The translations under genes and the position numbers were made by a program. A stretch of 64,000 bases of DNA from Oceanotoga teriensis (lineage in GTDB: Bacteria; Thermotogota; Thermotogae; Petrotogales; Petrotogaceae), in contig NZ_QGGI01000010.1 in the NCBI RefSeq assembly GCF_003148465.1, positions 1 through 64,000 of the forward strand, given 5' to 3'. The notes under the pieces were generated by a model. The model had not been told where the DNA came from. It ran no database searches and saw only the letters and a list, made by a program, of their open reading frames with translations. Below are positions 44,699 through 54,087 of this stretch, one piece after another (position 1 is the stretch's first letter; every line of letters begins with the position of its first letter).

Positions 44699-45529
44699 TC
44701 ACTCTCCTCTTAATTTTGGATTTGTAAGTTCATCTAATGAGAAGTTTAATAATGCAAAGCTTGCCCCTAAAAGAGCTATTGCAACACCAGGAGCTAAAAC
44801 CCATGTCCATGATTGATTTAAAAGAGCAGATGAATTTTGTGCCCAGTATAGCATTGTTCCCCAAGTTGTAGCACTTACGTCACCAAATCCTAAAAATTCT
44901 AATGATGCTTCACCTATTATAGCTGTTAAAACAGCTGTAAAAAAATTAGAACCTATTAAAGAGAGCATATTTGGCATTATTTCAGAAAATATTAAACTTA
45001 AATGGTTTTCACCTGTTATTCTTGAAGCAGTTACGAATTCTCTATTTCTTAGAGTCATAGCTTGAGATCTCATCACTCTCGCGCCTGGTCCCCAACTTGT
45101 AAAAGATATTACGAGTATTATGGGTAGAACTCCTCGAACTTTTATATAAGAAGATATTACTATCATCAGTGGTAATCCAGGAATTACTAAGAATATATCT
45201 ATTATTGTTGATATTATTCTATCAACAACTCCTCCGAAGTAACCTGCAGTCATTCCAAGAGTAACTGATATTGTTGTCATCAGTAATCCAGTCGATAATC
45301 CAACTATTAATGATAATCTTGTTCCATATATGAGTTGAGATAGTATATCTCTACCCATTCTGTCAGTTCCAAATAAAAAATCTTTGGAAGGGCTCAAATA
45401 AGGCATTCCTACCATATCAGAAGGATTATAAGGTGATATCAAAGGTGCAAAAATTGCAATTATTATAAAAAATGTTATTATACCAAGTCCTATTTTTCCC
45501 TTTATATTCATATTTTTTATTGTATTCAT
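44699..45529 (-). CDS. Peptide ABC transporter permease, DppC type
   Basis: 276 residues, six predicted membrane helices. N-terminal FGTDRMGRDILSQLIYGTRLS and the EAA loop RMTGENHLSLIFSEIMPN (family variant) are visible. Starts five bases after the stop of the first permease gene, SD GGGGTTGAG. Confidence 0.92.
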   Translation of the reverse strand: MNTIKNMNIKGKIGLGIITFFIIIAIFAPLISPYNPSDMVGMPYLSPSKDFLFGTDRMGRDILSQLIYGTRLSLIVGLSTGLLMTTISVTLGMTAGYFGGVVDRIISTIIDIFLVIPGLPLMIVISSYIKVRGVLPIILVISFTSWGPGARVMRSQAMTLRNREFVTASRITGENHLSLIFSEIMPNMLSLIGSNFFTAVLTAIIGEASLEFLGFGDVSATTWGTMLYWAQNSSALLNQSWTWVLAPGVAIALLGASFALLNFSLDELTNPKLRGE

Positions 45530-45534
45530 TCAAC

Positions 45535-46509
45535 TCAACCCCTTGTCCTTGGATCTAAATACATATAAACGAAATCGAGTATAAAATTTGCTATTAAAAC
45601 AGATAGAGATATTATAAAAAATATTGCTTGTATCAAAGGATAATCTTGTGATGTAACGGCTTTATACATCATATAACCAACTCCAGGATATGAAAAAACT
45701 ATTTCTGTTAATAATGCGCCTCCTATTATGTAACCTAAGGATAGACCAAAACTTGTAACACTTGGTAAAATAGCATTTCTTGCAGCATAATTTTTCATGA
45801 TATTTTTTTCTTTTAATCCTTTCGCTTCTGCAAGTAATATATAATCTTCAGATAAGATCGAAACTATATTGTTTCTCATAGTTAAAATCCAAGATCCTAA
45901 AGAAGCTAATACTAAAGTTATAGAGGGTAATATACCATGGTATATTACACTTTTTACAAAATCCCAACCACTTAAGAATTCAGAGGTTGAATATGCATTT
46001 GATATTGGGAACCATCCTAAAAGAAATCCAAAAACATATAATAATATTAATGCAAGCCAAAAGTATGGAAAAGCCCTTATTATTAAACTTGCTGTTGTAA
46101 TAAATGTTCCAGATTTTTTTCTTCTATTCCATCCTGAATAAACCCCAAGCCATGTTCCTATTATGAAACTGAACAGTGTCGATATTCCTACCAATCCTAT
46201 AGTCCATGGAATTGAGGTTGCTAATAATTGAGAAACTGGTATGGGATAATAAGAGAATGAAACACCCAAATTCCAAGTAAAGGTATTCTTTAAATATGTA
46301 AAGTATTGAGATATTACAGGTGTTTCTTGATCAATTCCAAGTGCTATTCTCATAGCATCTACAGAGTTTTCATCTATATCTCCGCCAAGTCTTAATAGTA
46401 TTCTTTCGGCAGGATCACCAGGCATCATTCTTGGAATTATGAAATTTATAGTCATTGCTGCAAATAAAGCTATTATAAAAAATAATATTTTTTGGCTCAT
46501 ATATTTCAT
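45535..46509 (-). CDS. Peptide ABC transporter permease, DppB type
   Basis: 324 residues, six membrane helices, with the DppB-like N-terminus (FIIPRMMPGDPAERILLRLG) and the EAA loop near AEAKGLKEKNIMKNYAARNA. SD TAGGGGG. Between it and the binding-protein gene lies a hairpin. Confidence 0.92.
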   Translation of the reverse strand: MKYMSQKILFFIIALFAAMTINFIIPRMMPGDPAERILLRLGGDIDENSVDAMRIALGIDQETPVISQYFTYLKNTFTWNLGVSFSYYPIPVSQLLATSIPWTIGLVGISTLFSFIIGTWLGVYSGWNRRKKSGTFITTASLIIRAFPYFWLALILLYVFGFLLGWFPISNAYSTSEFLSGWDFVKSVIYHGILPSITLVLASLGSWILTMRNNIVSILSEDYILLAEAKGLKEKNIMKNYAARNAILPSVTSFGLSLGYIIGGALLTEIVFSYPGVGYMMYKAVTSQDYPLIQAIFFIISLSVLIANFILDFVYMYLDPRTRG

Positions 46510-46547
46510 ATTATTCCCCCTATAAGGATATTTTATATATTATTTAA

Positions 46548-46575
46548 TGGTCAGAACCTTTAAAGGTCCTGACCA
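46548..46575 (-). terminator. Hairpin between the binding protein and permease genes
   Basis: TGGTCAG-N-ACCTTT-AAAGGT-N-CTGACCA, a 14-bp stem with one mismatch (G-U in the minus-strand RNA). The T run after it is weak on the minus strand. Partial termination or RNA end protection would give the usual excess of binding protein over permeases. Confidence 0.7.
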
Positions 46576-46580
46576 ATTTT

Positions 46581-48176
46581 TTATTTTACAGGTTTTAAGT
46601 TTAATATTATAGCCATTTTATCCATACCAGTTATTCTTGGACTTGTATAATTATTTTCTTCTGAAGGCCAACCTGTGAAGTTTTTAGTTGAATACTCGAA
46701 CCATACAGGGTTGTAGAACAATAAAACAGCTGGAATGTTTTCTAATAAGATTTCTTGAAGTTCAAACATAGCATCTTTTCTTTTATTTTCATCTGATGTA
46801 GATCTAAAAACATCTATTAATTCATCAGTTTTTTCATCTGTCCAACCACTTCTATTACTACCAGAATAAGCATTTTTTGAATGCATGAAATTTTCATAGA
46901 AATTATAAGGGCTTTCTCCATATGTTGACCAGCTCACTGCCATTTGATAATCTTTTGCTTTTATTTTTTGCATGTAGCTTCCAAAATCAACTTGAGATAC
47001 TATTAAATCTACTCCAATTTTCTTTGCCTGTGATGAAACGAGTTGAGTAACAGCTATCCAATCAGTCCAACCAGCTGGTACCATTAATTCAAAACTCAAT
47101 TTTTTACCATTTTGATCTTGGAATATTCCATCTCTACCTTCTTTGTATCCAAGATTTTTTAATATATTTTTTGCTTTATCTATATCTTTTTTGAACCAAT
47201 TGTTTTTTTGTGAATCATCTATTAAATTAGAAAATCCTTCTTTTATACCAACTGGATTAGCTTTTGAAGCATAGTTTGTCATTGCCATCAATATTATTTG
47301 ATCTGTATCCATTGCATGAGCTATGGCTCTTCTAAACTCTTTATTGCTGAAAGGTTCTTGAGATAGATTGAAATAAACTGCTACAGGATTTCCGCCAGGA
47401 AGCCAATAATGATTATGTTTTTTATCTCTACCAACAAATATTTTTTCCATATTAGGGAAATTGATCGTTCCCCAGTCTATTTCTCCATTCATCAGAGCGA
47501 GTTGGGCTGTATCATTTCCTGTAAAGGCTGGAATTCTTATCTTATCCACATGAACTTTTTCTTCTTGCCAATATTTATCATTTTTAATCAATGTAAATAC
47601 CTGTGATGTAAATTGATCTAATTTAAAAGCACCTGTTCCAATAGGATTTTCATCGGCATATTTTGAAGGATCTTCTAAATCTCCCCATATATGTTTTGGA
47701 ACTATATAAACTGAAAATAAGTCTTGAGTTGCTAAAGTATTTATTTTGTTTAGTATAAATTTGATTTTGTAATCATCGACTTTTTCTACTTTTTCAAGGC
47801 CATTTTTCCATACTGAGCCTGTGTCGAGTGCAGGAAAGTCTTTTATCATTTCGAAGGTGTTTATTACATCATCTGAATTAAATTTTTCTCCATCATGCCA
47901 ATAAACATCATTTCTCAAATCTACAGTCATAGACATTAAATCATCTGCCCATTTATACTCTTTTGCGAGCCAAGGCGATGTTTCTCCAGTATATCCATTT
48001 ATATAAAATAATGTTTCATAGATAAACCCTTTAGAAGTATAAGTTGTACCAGAATTAAAATAAGGGTTAAAGTTTTTTTGGAATGAACCAGAGACAGAAG
48101 ATATCATTGATAGCGTATTTGAAAACGCAAATAAACTTATCAACAGTAAAGTTAACAATAAAACAAACTTTTTCAT
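46581..48176 (-). CDS. Peptide-binding protein of the ABC transporter (family 5)
   Basis: 531 residues. Signal peptide 1-18 (MKKFVLLLTLLLISLFAF), no lipobox cysteine, so the mature protein is released or held otherwise outside the membrane. Family 5 features: LRNDVYWHDGEKFNSDDV near 75-93 and a central GYKEGRDGIFQDQNGKK segment. First gene of the operon, with SD AAGGGGGG. Some Thermotogota proteins of this family bind sugars; here the downstream enzymes favour cell-wall peptides. Confidence 0.9.
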   Translation of the reverse strand: MKKFVLLLTLLLISLFAFSNTLSMISSVSGSFQKNFNPYFNSGTTYTSKGFIYETLFYINGYTGETSPWLAKEYKWADDLMSMTVDLRNDVYWHDGEKFNSDDVINTFEMIKDFPALDTGSVWKNGLEKVEKVDDYKIKFILNKINTLATQDLFSVYIVPKHIWGDLEDPSKYADENPIGTGAFKLDQFTSQVFTLIKNDKYWQEEKVHVDKIRIPAFTGNDTAQLALMNGEIDWGTINFPNMEKIFVGRDKKHNHYWLPGGNPVAVYFNLSQEPFSNKEFRRAIAHAMDTDQIILMAMTNYASKANPVGIKEGFSNLIDDSQKNNWFKKDIDKAKNILKNLGYKEGRDGIFQDQNGKKLSFELMVPAGWTDWIAVTQLVSSQAKKIGVDLIVSQVDFGSYMQKIKAKDYQMAVSWSTYGESPYNFYENFMHSKNAYSGSNRSGWTDEKTDELIDVFRSTSDENKRKDAMFELQEILLENIPAVLLFYNPVWFEYSTKNFTGWPSEENNYTSPRITGMDKMAIILNLKPVK

Positions 48177-48192
48177 ATTATTCCCCCCTTGA

Positions 48193-48254
48193 AATAGGAT
48201 TTATTTATTTCCTATTGATTACAAAAATTATACAATGTTATATTTTCATATCAA
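48193..48254 (-). promoter_or_regulatory. Promoter of the muropeptide operon with leader dyad
   Basis: Minus strand TTGATA (48254-48249), 16-bp spacer, TATAAT (48232-48227). In the leader AATAGGA (48193-48199) and TCCTATT (48210-48216) form a 7-bp dyad close to the SD, a possible operator or translation-control hairpin. The remainder of the gap to deoD (48255-48445) is AT-rich; no other clear signal. Confidence 0.6.
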
Positions 48255-48445
48255 AACTTAATTAAGGGTAATTATAATATTTTTCAATTAAATAGACCCA
48301 TTAAATACCATTTAATTCTTAAATTTACAATATATAATATTCTGTATTTTGATAAATATTAAGTTAATGGGATTTACATCTTAATCTAAATAAAATATTT
48401 TTTGTATATAATATATCTACTAATTTTTTTAAGGAGGTATTTTTT

Positions 48446-49165
48446 ATGTCTATACCAACACCGCATATTGAAGTTAAAGATAAAGATTTGATAGCTAAAA
48501 CGGTTTTAATGCCTGGAGATCCTTTAAGAGCAAAGTTTATAGCAGAAAAATTTCTTGATAATCCCGTTAAATTTAATAATGTCAGGAATATGTTTGGATA
48601 TACTGGGACATATAAAGGCAAAAAAGTTAGTGTTATGGGGTCCGGAATGGGAATGGCAAGTATAGGCATTTATTCTTATGAACTTTATAAGTTTTATGAT
48701 GTTGAAAATATCATAAGAATAGGTTCTTGTGGGGCTTATACTGATAAGTTGAGTTTATATGATGTTGTATTAGTTAAAGATGCTTATTCTGAGTCAACTT
48801 TTGCAAAATGTCAAAGCGGTTATGAATCTGATATTCTCGAACCTTCTTCAGATTTAAATGATATGATAAAAGATTCTGCAAAAAATTTGAATATAGAAAT
48901 TAAAGAAGGTAGAATTCATTCTTCCGATGTTTTTTATAGAGAAGAACCAGATGTTTTTAAGAGACTTAATAAAGAATATGGTTGTGTTGGAGTTGAAATG
49001 GAATCATTTGCACTTTTTGCTAATGCTAAAAGTACTGGTAAAAGAGCTGCTTGTATATTGACTGTTTCTGATAGTTTGGTAACTCATGAAGCCACTTCAA
49101 GTGAAGAAAGACAAAATGCATTTACAAAAATGATGGAAATAGCTCTTGAAACAGCTATAAAATAA
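48446..49165 (+). CDS. deoD: Purine nucleoside phosphorylase, DeoD type
   Basis: 239 residues, hexameric PNP. N-terminal TPHIEVKDKDLIAKTVLMPGDPLRA with His at the phosphate site, MGSGMGMAS, and VGVEMESFALFA with the purine-site Glu are clear (given in pieces). It releases purine bases and ribose 1-phosphate; a phosphopentomutase-like gene (yhfW) exists in the window but is not adjacent. SD AAGGAGGT. Monocistronic with its own terminator. Confidence 0.95.
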   Translation: MSIPTPHIEVKDKDLIAKTVLMPGDPLRAKFIAEKFLDNPVKFNNVRNMFGYTGTYKGKKVSVMGSGMGMASIGIYSYELYKFYDVENIIRIGSCGAYTDKLSLYDVVLVKDAYSESTFAKCQSGYESDILEPSSDLNDMIKDSAKNLNIEIKEGRIHSSDVFYREEPDVFKRLNKEYGCVGVEMESFALFANAKSTGKRAACILTVSDSLVTHEATSSEERQNAFTKMMEIALETAIK

Positions 49166-49175
49166 TAGAATTTTT

Positions 49176-49212
49176 AAAACACATATCAAACTGATATGTG
49201 TTTTTTTTATTT
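49176..49212 (+). terminator. Terminator after deoD
   Basis: AAAACACATATCA-AAC-TGATATGTGTTTT then further T; 13-bp perfect stem. Confidence 0.85.
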
Positions 49213-49261
49213 TTTAGTTAATGGTATAATAAATATATATTACTAAAAAGGTGGAATTTTA

Positions 49262-50401
49262 TTGAAATATCTATTTTTAATTAATTATTTTGATAAAATT
49301 TTAAAAAAAGAAATTGAAGTTTATGTAGTATCCAAAAGATTAGAAGATATTTATGATCTCATGAATATCGAAGAATTTGAAATTAAAAATATTAAAAAAG
49401 TTGGATATTACATGGAAAATAAAAAATTAAATATGAAAAATATGCAATTTATATCCGAAAATTTTTATATGATGATGAGTTCCGATATAAAAATTTTAGA
49501 TATACTGAGTTTTTTGACTTTTAATGAAGATATCGATAAATTCATTAGAGGTATTATCTCTAAAAGCTATTTTATGATTAGAAAAGGTTTTGAATTCAAT
49601 GAATCTTTTAATTTTTTTGAATATGATGAATATTTTAGATATTCTATGTCTTATTGTGATACTTATAAAATGATTTTAAATACTTTTAATAATATGAAAA
49701 ATTATTATAAGAGTGTCAGAATTTCTACAGATGAAATCAAAAAATCTACTTTTTATCCTTCCTCGGTTTTGATAACTATTTTATTTGTTTTGCTTCTTTT
49801 AAAATTTTATATTATCCCCACTTTTTCAAATTATATGGATATAAAATTTAGTTTTTTTATACCAACTTTTTTAATATTTTTAATATCTTTTTTAGTAGTA
49901 TTTATTTTTATAGCTATTTTTTTTGCAAAGAAAAATGATCTCATAGTTATGAATATGCCATTAATAAGAAAATTTTATAGAAATTATATATTTTATAAGT
50001 TCTCAAGAGATGTTTTTTTATTAATTTCAAACAGATTTACTATTTATAATGCTTTTGATAAAGTTCTTCAATATATAAATTCTAATTATATTTTTGAAAA
50101 TTTTTTTAAGGTTAGCGTTGAACTTGAAAAAGGTAAGGAACTTTCAGAGATTTTATTTGATAATAAACATTATCAGGAGTTTACTTTTATGTTTTCTGTT
50201 TCAGATAAAACTGGAAATTATTTAGAAGTTTTTTCTTTTTTGAGCACATATTTTTATGAAAATCTCAAACGTACTCTTAATAGAGTTAATAAGATGGTAG
50301 AACCAATATTGATATTAATACTCGGCATTATTGTTTTTTCTATAGCTTTTGAACTTTTTGATAAGGTTTATATTGGAGGGATTGATTCTTATGAATTTTA
50401 A
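49262..50401 (+). CDS. GspF/PilC-like inner-membrane platform protein
   Basis: 379 residues. Three membrane segments at about 165-190, 197-222 and 350-372 with soluble parts between, the layout of type II secretion F / pilus C platform proteins. The sequence is very diverged and Phe/Lys/Asn-rich. Start is TTG 49262, seven bases after AAGGTGG. First gene of a pilus/secretion-like operon; its end overlaps the pseudopilin gene by 11 bp. Confidence 0.75.
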   Translation: MKYLFLINYFDKILKKEIEVYVVSKRLEDIYDLMNIEEFEIKNIKKVGYYMENKKLNMKNMQFISENFYMMMSSDIKILDILSFLTFNEDIDKFIRGIISKSYFMIRKGFEFNESFNFFEYDEYFRYSMSYCDTYKMILNTFNNMKNYYKSVRISTDEIKKSTFYPSSVLITILFVLLLLKFYIIPTFSNYMDIKFSFFIPTFLIFLISFLVVFIFIAIFFAKKNDLIVMNMPLIRKFYRNYIFYKFSRDVFLLISNRFTIYNAFDKVLQYINSNYIFENFFKVSVELEKGKELSEILFDNKHYQEFTFMFSVSDKTGNYLEVFSFLSTYFYENLKRTLNRVNKMVEPILILILGIIVFSIAFELFDKVYIGGIDSYEF

Positions 50402-50783
50402 TAAAAAGGGATTTCTTCTTTATGAAGCCATTATTTATTTATTGATTGAAATTATAATTGCAGCCGCTTTTTTTGTACCAAGTCTAAAAATTACATATGA
50501 ATATTTTAAAGAAAAATCAGATCAATATTTTATCAGTGAAGCTATTGCAACTACAAGGAGTTTATCGGGAAGGTATAACTCTAAAATGGGAGATTTTACT
50601 TTTTTTGGATTTAGAGTTGCTGGAGTAAAGATATATTATGATGGCTTTTATTATTATGGTCGTGGATGGATAATTTTTAATTTTGGAGATCTTTCTACTA
50701 CGGGAGGATCTTTTAAATATCCAAAAAGTAGAAAAACTATTCTTAAAGTAGTTCCAGTAACTGGTGCAATGACTTTACCTTAG
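50391..50783 (+). CDS. Type IV pilin-like protein (pseudopilin)
   Basis: 130 residues. Classic prepilin N-terminus: MNFNKKG then FLLYE at +1 to +5 (cut after Gly7, Glu at +5), followed by a long hydrophobic stretch (AIIYLLIEIIIAAAFFVPS). The remainder is a small beta-rich domain with Gly/Tyr-rich turns. ATG 50391 follows GGAGGG by ten bases; the frame extends to 50349 without support. A prepilin peptidase must be encoded elsewhere. Confidence 0.82.
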   Translation: MNFNKKGFLLYEAIIYLLIEIIIAAAFFVPSLKITYEYFKEKSDQYFISEAIATTRSLSGRYNSKMGDFTFFGFRVAGVKIYYDGFYYYGRGWIIFNFGDLSTTGGSFKYPKSRKTILKVVPVTGAMTLP

Positions 50784-50795
50784 GGGGGGATATGA

Positions 50796-51251
50796 ATGTA
50801 TTTTAACTTTGGTAAAAAAATTTATTATTTGGGTAATTCTGATATTATAATAAGAAAATTCGAAAATATACTTGATTTTAAGAAGTCTTTTTATGATTTT
50901 ATAAAAGAGAAAAAAATATTTTATAAACTTTTAAAAAAACAAGAGTTTGAATATTATCTCATTTGGAATAAAAAAGATATGAATAAAAAGAGAAGATCTT
51001 TTAAATATGATTATTTTATTCCAGTTCAATCCATTTTAATAAATGAATTTTATAAAAAAGATTTGGGATATTATAGAGTTAAATGTTTTGGAAAAGGATT
51101 TAAGATCTTTAAAGATGAATATTTTGTAGTTTTTGATGAAGAAATAGATGTAAATGAATGTGATATTTATTATGATGATGAATATTTGAAAAACCTTGCT
51201 ATTAATTATTTAAGAGGTGAAAAAAATGATACTCTTAAAATCTTTTTATAG
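50796..51251 (+). CDS. Unknown cytoplasmic protein of the pilus-like operon
   Basis: 151 residues, no signal or membrane segment, Lys/Tyr/Phe-rich. It stands at the place where PilM is found in pilMNOPQ-like operons, directly before a PilN-like membrane protein. No ATPase/actin-fold motif is visible, so a PilM function is only positional inference. SD TAGGGGGGG; an ATG at 50792 in another frame stops after four codons. Confidence 0.6.
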   Translation: MYFNFGKKIYYLGNSDIIIRKFENILDFKKSFYDFIKEKKIFYKLLKKQEFEYYLIWNKKDMNKKRRSFKYDYFIPVQSILINEFYKKDLGYYRVKCFGKGFKIFKDEYFVVFDEEIDVNECDIYYDDEYLKNLAINYLRGEKNDTLKIFL

Positions 51252-51636
51252 AAAAGGTTTAAATATTTTTTTATATATCATTATAATATCTTTATCTTTT
51301 ATATTTTTTAAAATCTTTTTTGCGAAGGTTTTAGAATATAAATTATATTTAGAGCAAAAAAATATTGTTGAGTACAATTATGAATTATATTTAAAAGAAA
51401 ACAAGAATATTAAAAATAGTTTTTTTGAAATAATTGAATTTTTAGAAAATGAAAAAGCTAAACTAATATTTTTGAATTTTTCTAATAAAAATTTTATTTT
51501 ACAAGCTCTTTTTATTAAAGAAAAAAATTATGAATTAATTTCTAAATATGATTTTGAAGTTTTGAATTCTTTTGAAATTGAAGACAAAGTTTATTCTATA
51601 ATAGAATTTAAGAGAGATGATGACTATGAAAATTAA
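51226..51636 (+). CDS. PilN-like single-pass membrane protein
   Basis: 136 residues. N-terminal basic stretch, one membrane helix (about 13-32, IFLYIIIISLSFIFFKIFF), then a soluble domain with coiled-coil character. Matches PilN/GspL-type assembly proteins in shape and position only. ATG 51226 chosen, seven bases after AGAGGTG; it overlaps the previous gene by 26 bp. Confidence 0.6.
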   Translation: MILLKSFYRKGLNIFLYIIIISLSFIFFKIFFAKVLEYKLYLEQKNIVEYNYELYLKENKNIKNSFFEIIEFLENEKAKLIFLNFSNKNFILQALFIKEKNYELISKYDFEVLNSFEIEDKVYSIIEFKRDDDYEN

Positions 51637-52207
51637 AATTAAAATGATTATTTCTATAATTTTAATTTCTCTCATAGTATTGATTTCTAAAATAGAAATT
51701 CCTGAGATTAATATAAATAAAAGTTTTAGAGGTATTAATTTCCAAGTTAAAGAAGACTATTCTAAAGAGGAAATTTTATTTATATTGAATGAGATTTATA
51801 ATTCGGATTTTAAAATAAATTTTTTAAGTATAAAAAGAGAAGAAAATATGTTTAGTTTAAGTAATAATTTTTCTTTTGATTATAAAGTTGCAAAGCCAAG
51901 TTTTGATTATAATGTTTATAATAAATTTGAAGAAAATATTTTTAAAGATTTTGATCTATTGGATGAAAATACTTTTGGTTTAGAAAATATTTGGAAAATT
52001 AGAGATGAACTTGAAATTTATGATCAAAATATAAGATTTGCTGGTATGATAGTTGAAAATGGTTTCAAGTTTGGATATTTTTATTATATAGATGATTTAA
52101 TAAAAATAAAAGTTGGAGATATTTTTGGTCAGGTAGAAGTCATTGGTATTTTTAAAGATGGAATATTATTAAAAAATATTAATAATACTTATATGGTGAT
52201 AATATGA
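51626..52207 (+). CDS. PilP/GspC-like protein
   Basis: About 193 residues with an N-terminal membrane anchor (IKMIISIILISLIVLIS) and a C-terminal small beta domain: FAGMIVENGFKFGYFYYIDD, VGDIFGQVEVIGI, DGILLKN, the pattern of PilP-like HR domains that touch the secretin. Starts at 51617, 51620 and 51626 are all possible; 51626 has the best SD distance. Overlaps the secretin gene start by four bases. Confidence 0.65.
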   Translation: MKIKIKMIISIILISLIVLISKIEIPEININKSFRGINFQVKEDYSKEEILFILNEIYNSDFKINFLSIKREENMFSLSNNFSFDYKVAKPSFDYNVYNKFEENIFKDFDLLDENTFGLENIWKIRDELEIYDQNIRFAGMIVENGFKFGYFYYIDDLIKIKVGDIFGQVEVIGIFKDGILLKNINNTYMVII

Positions 52208-54081
52208 AGAAGATATTAATTACTATTTTAATATTTATTAATTCTATATTTTTATCTTATAATCTTGATTATAATAGTCAGGAAAATTACAATACTTTAA
52301 ATTTTAAAGAAAGTGAATATGATATATTTTCAAATGATATAAAAACATTCGTGAAGATTGTATTTAAAAACACTTCTTTTTTAGAAAAAGAATATGTTAT
52401 AAATGATGGACCAGTAAAAAAAATAAAAACTTATGATAATATAATAGATATATTTTTTTATGCTCCATTAGAAAAGATTGAGGAATATGATTCAAAGATA
52501 AAGTTTTTTGGAACAGAAAAGATTAATTTTGAAGAATTTTATTTTAAAAGTTTAAAATTGATAGATTTTTTAGAAATATTATTTGAAAAATATGAAATTA
52601 AATTTATAAATTCTACGGAAATACCAGACTTTAAAGTTTCATTAAATAATAATAGTTATAATTTAGAGTATTTTTTAAGACTTTTATACGAGGTATATGG
52701 TATTGATAGTAGATTTTATGATGATAAAACTGTAATTATAAGTTATAATAAAAAAAATGAATCAGAATTTTTACCATTAATTTTAAATATTGTTGATGAA
52801 GATGATGATTTTGAAATAATAAATATAGATAATGATGAAGATTTGAGTGGAAATTCAGAATTCGAATCTAATGAAGAATCTTTTGTTTTTAATAATTATA
52901 AGATTTTGAGTAGTTATTCTGATATAAAATTTTTTGAATATATATATGATATAAAAGTTTTTAGTTTTTATGATAATTATTTTTTAATATATGGAAATGA
53001 AAAAGATCTTGTTATTATTGAAGAATTGGTTAATAAATTTAATGAAAAAATAAGTTATGTTGATAATAATGAGTTAAAAAGCGAAAAAAGTTTTAATAAT
53101 TTGAAAACATTAAATAAAATATTCGTTGTAAACGATAAAATGAAGCTTTTATTTGATAAAATAATAATAGATAAGAATATAGATTATTTACCACTTGAAA
53201 AGTATGATAATAATTATTTTTATATTTTAAGTTATGGCGAAGAACAAAAAGATTTTATAGAAGATCTCGCCAATCAATTTTATATTAAAGAACAAAAAGA
53301 AAAATATAGTTTAGTTAATTTGATAAATTATGTATGTGAAAATGAAGGAATAAAAGCTATATGTAACTTTGAAGATAAAGATGTATTTTTAAGTTCTAAA
53401 GATCTTGATTTATTTGAACTTTTTTCTTTTCTTGAAAATAACAGAATATTGTATAATTATATTGATGAAGAAACTATTTATTTTTATTCTGATATAAAAT
53501 TGTTGAAATATTCTTTATATATTTTTACTGGAAACAACATAAATAACTTAAATATTACAGATCTTTATAATATTTATAATTTAAATATATTTAAAAACAC
53601 CGATTTTTATGAAGATGTTTTTTTGGTATCAAAACCTATAATATATGTCAATGAAGGTAAAGAGTCTATTATAAACTCTGTTATTTCCATACCTATTATA
53701 GATAAAAAAAATGAAATAGTTTCTAAAGTGGAGTCTGGATTCAAGTTTAAAGTATCTGGTAATTATGATAGAAAAACTGATATGGTAACATCTAAAATAA
53801 ATATAACCATTTCAGAGTTTGAAAATAAAGATAAAAGTCTTATTGTAGATGAAAGAAATATAGAAACCGAATTAAAAATGAACAATAATGGAATAATTAA
53901 AATAGGATCTATGTCTTTTGATAAAAATATAAAAAAAGAAACAGGTATACCAATACTTAAAGATATACCTATTTTTGGAAGTATATTTAAAAATTATGAT
54001 AATTCATATTCCAAATATGAAATAATTATTATTACAAATATAAAAGTTCTCAATAATCCAGAGGCGGAGGATGAGGGGTGA
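52204..54081 (+). CDS. Secretin (GspD/PilQ family)
   Basis: 625 residues. Signal peptide (MKKILITILIFINSIFLS), several small N-terminal ring domains (including one at about 120-185), and a C-terminal secretin domain ending in ETGIPILKDIPIFGSIFKN, the family's best-kept motif. It should form the gated outer-membrane (toga) pore through which the pilus or substrate leaves. It is much diverged and rich in Asp/Glu/Asn. Last gene of the operon; starts by ATGA overlap. Confidence 0.85.
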   Translation: MKKILITILIFINSIFLSYNLDYNSQENYNTLNFKESEYDIFSNDIKTFVKIVFKNTSFLEKEYVINDGPVKKIKTYDNIIDIFFYAPLEKIEEYDSKIKFFGTEKINFEEFYFKSLKLIDFLEILFEKYEIKFINSTEIPDFKVSLNNNSYNLEYFLRLLYEVYGIDSRFYDDKTVIISYNKKNESEFLPLILNIVDEDDDFEIINIDNDEDLSGNSEFESNEESFVFNNYKILSSYSDIKFFEYIYDIKVFSFYDNYFLIYGNEKDLVIIEELVNKFNEKISYVDNNELKSEKSFNNLKTLNKIFVVNDKMKLLFDKIIIDKNIDYLPLEKYDNNYFYILSYGEEQKDFIEDLANQFYIKEQKEKYSLVNLINYVCENEGIKAICNFEDKDVFLSSKDLDLFELFSFLENNRILYNYIDEETIYFYSDIKLLKYSLYIFTGNNINNLNITDLYNIYNLNIFKNTDFYEDVFLVSKPIIYVNEGKESIINSVISIPIIDKKNEIVSKVESGFKFKVSGNYDRKTDMVTSKINITISEFENKDKSLIVDERNIETELKMNNNGIIKIGSMSFDKNIKKETGIPILKDIPIFGSIFKNYDNSYSKYEIIIITNIKVLNNPEAEDEG

Positions 54082-54087
54082 AAAATT

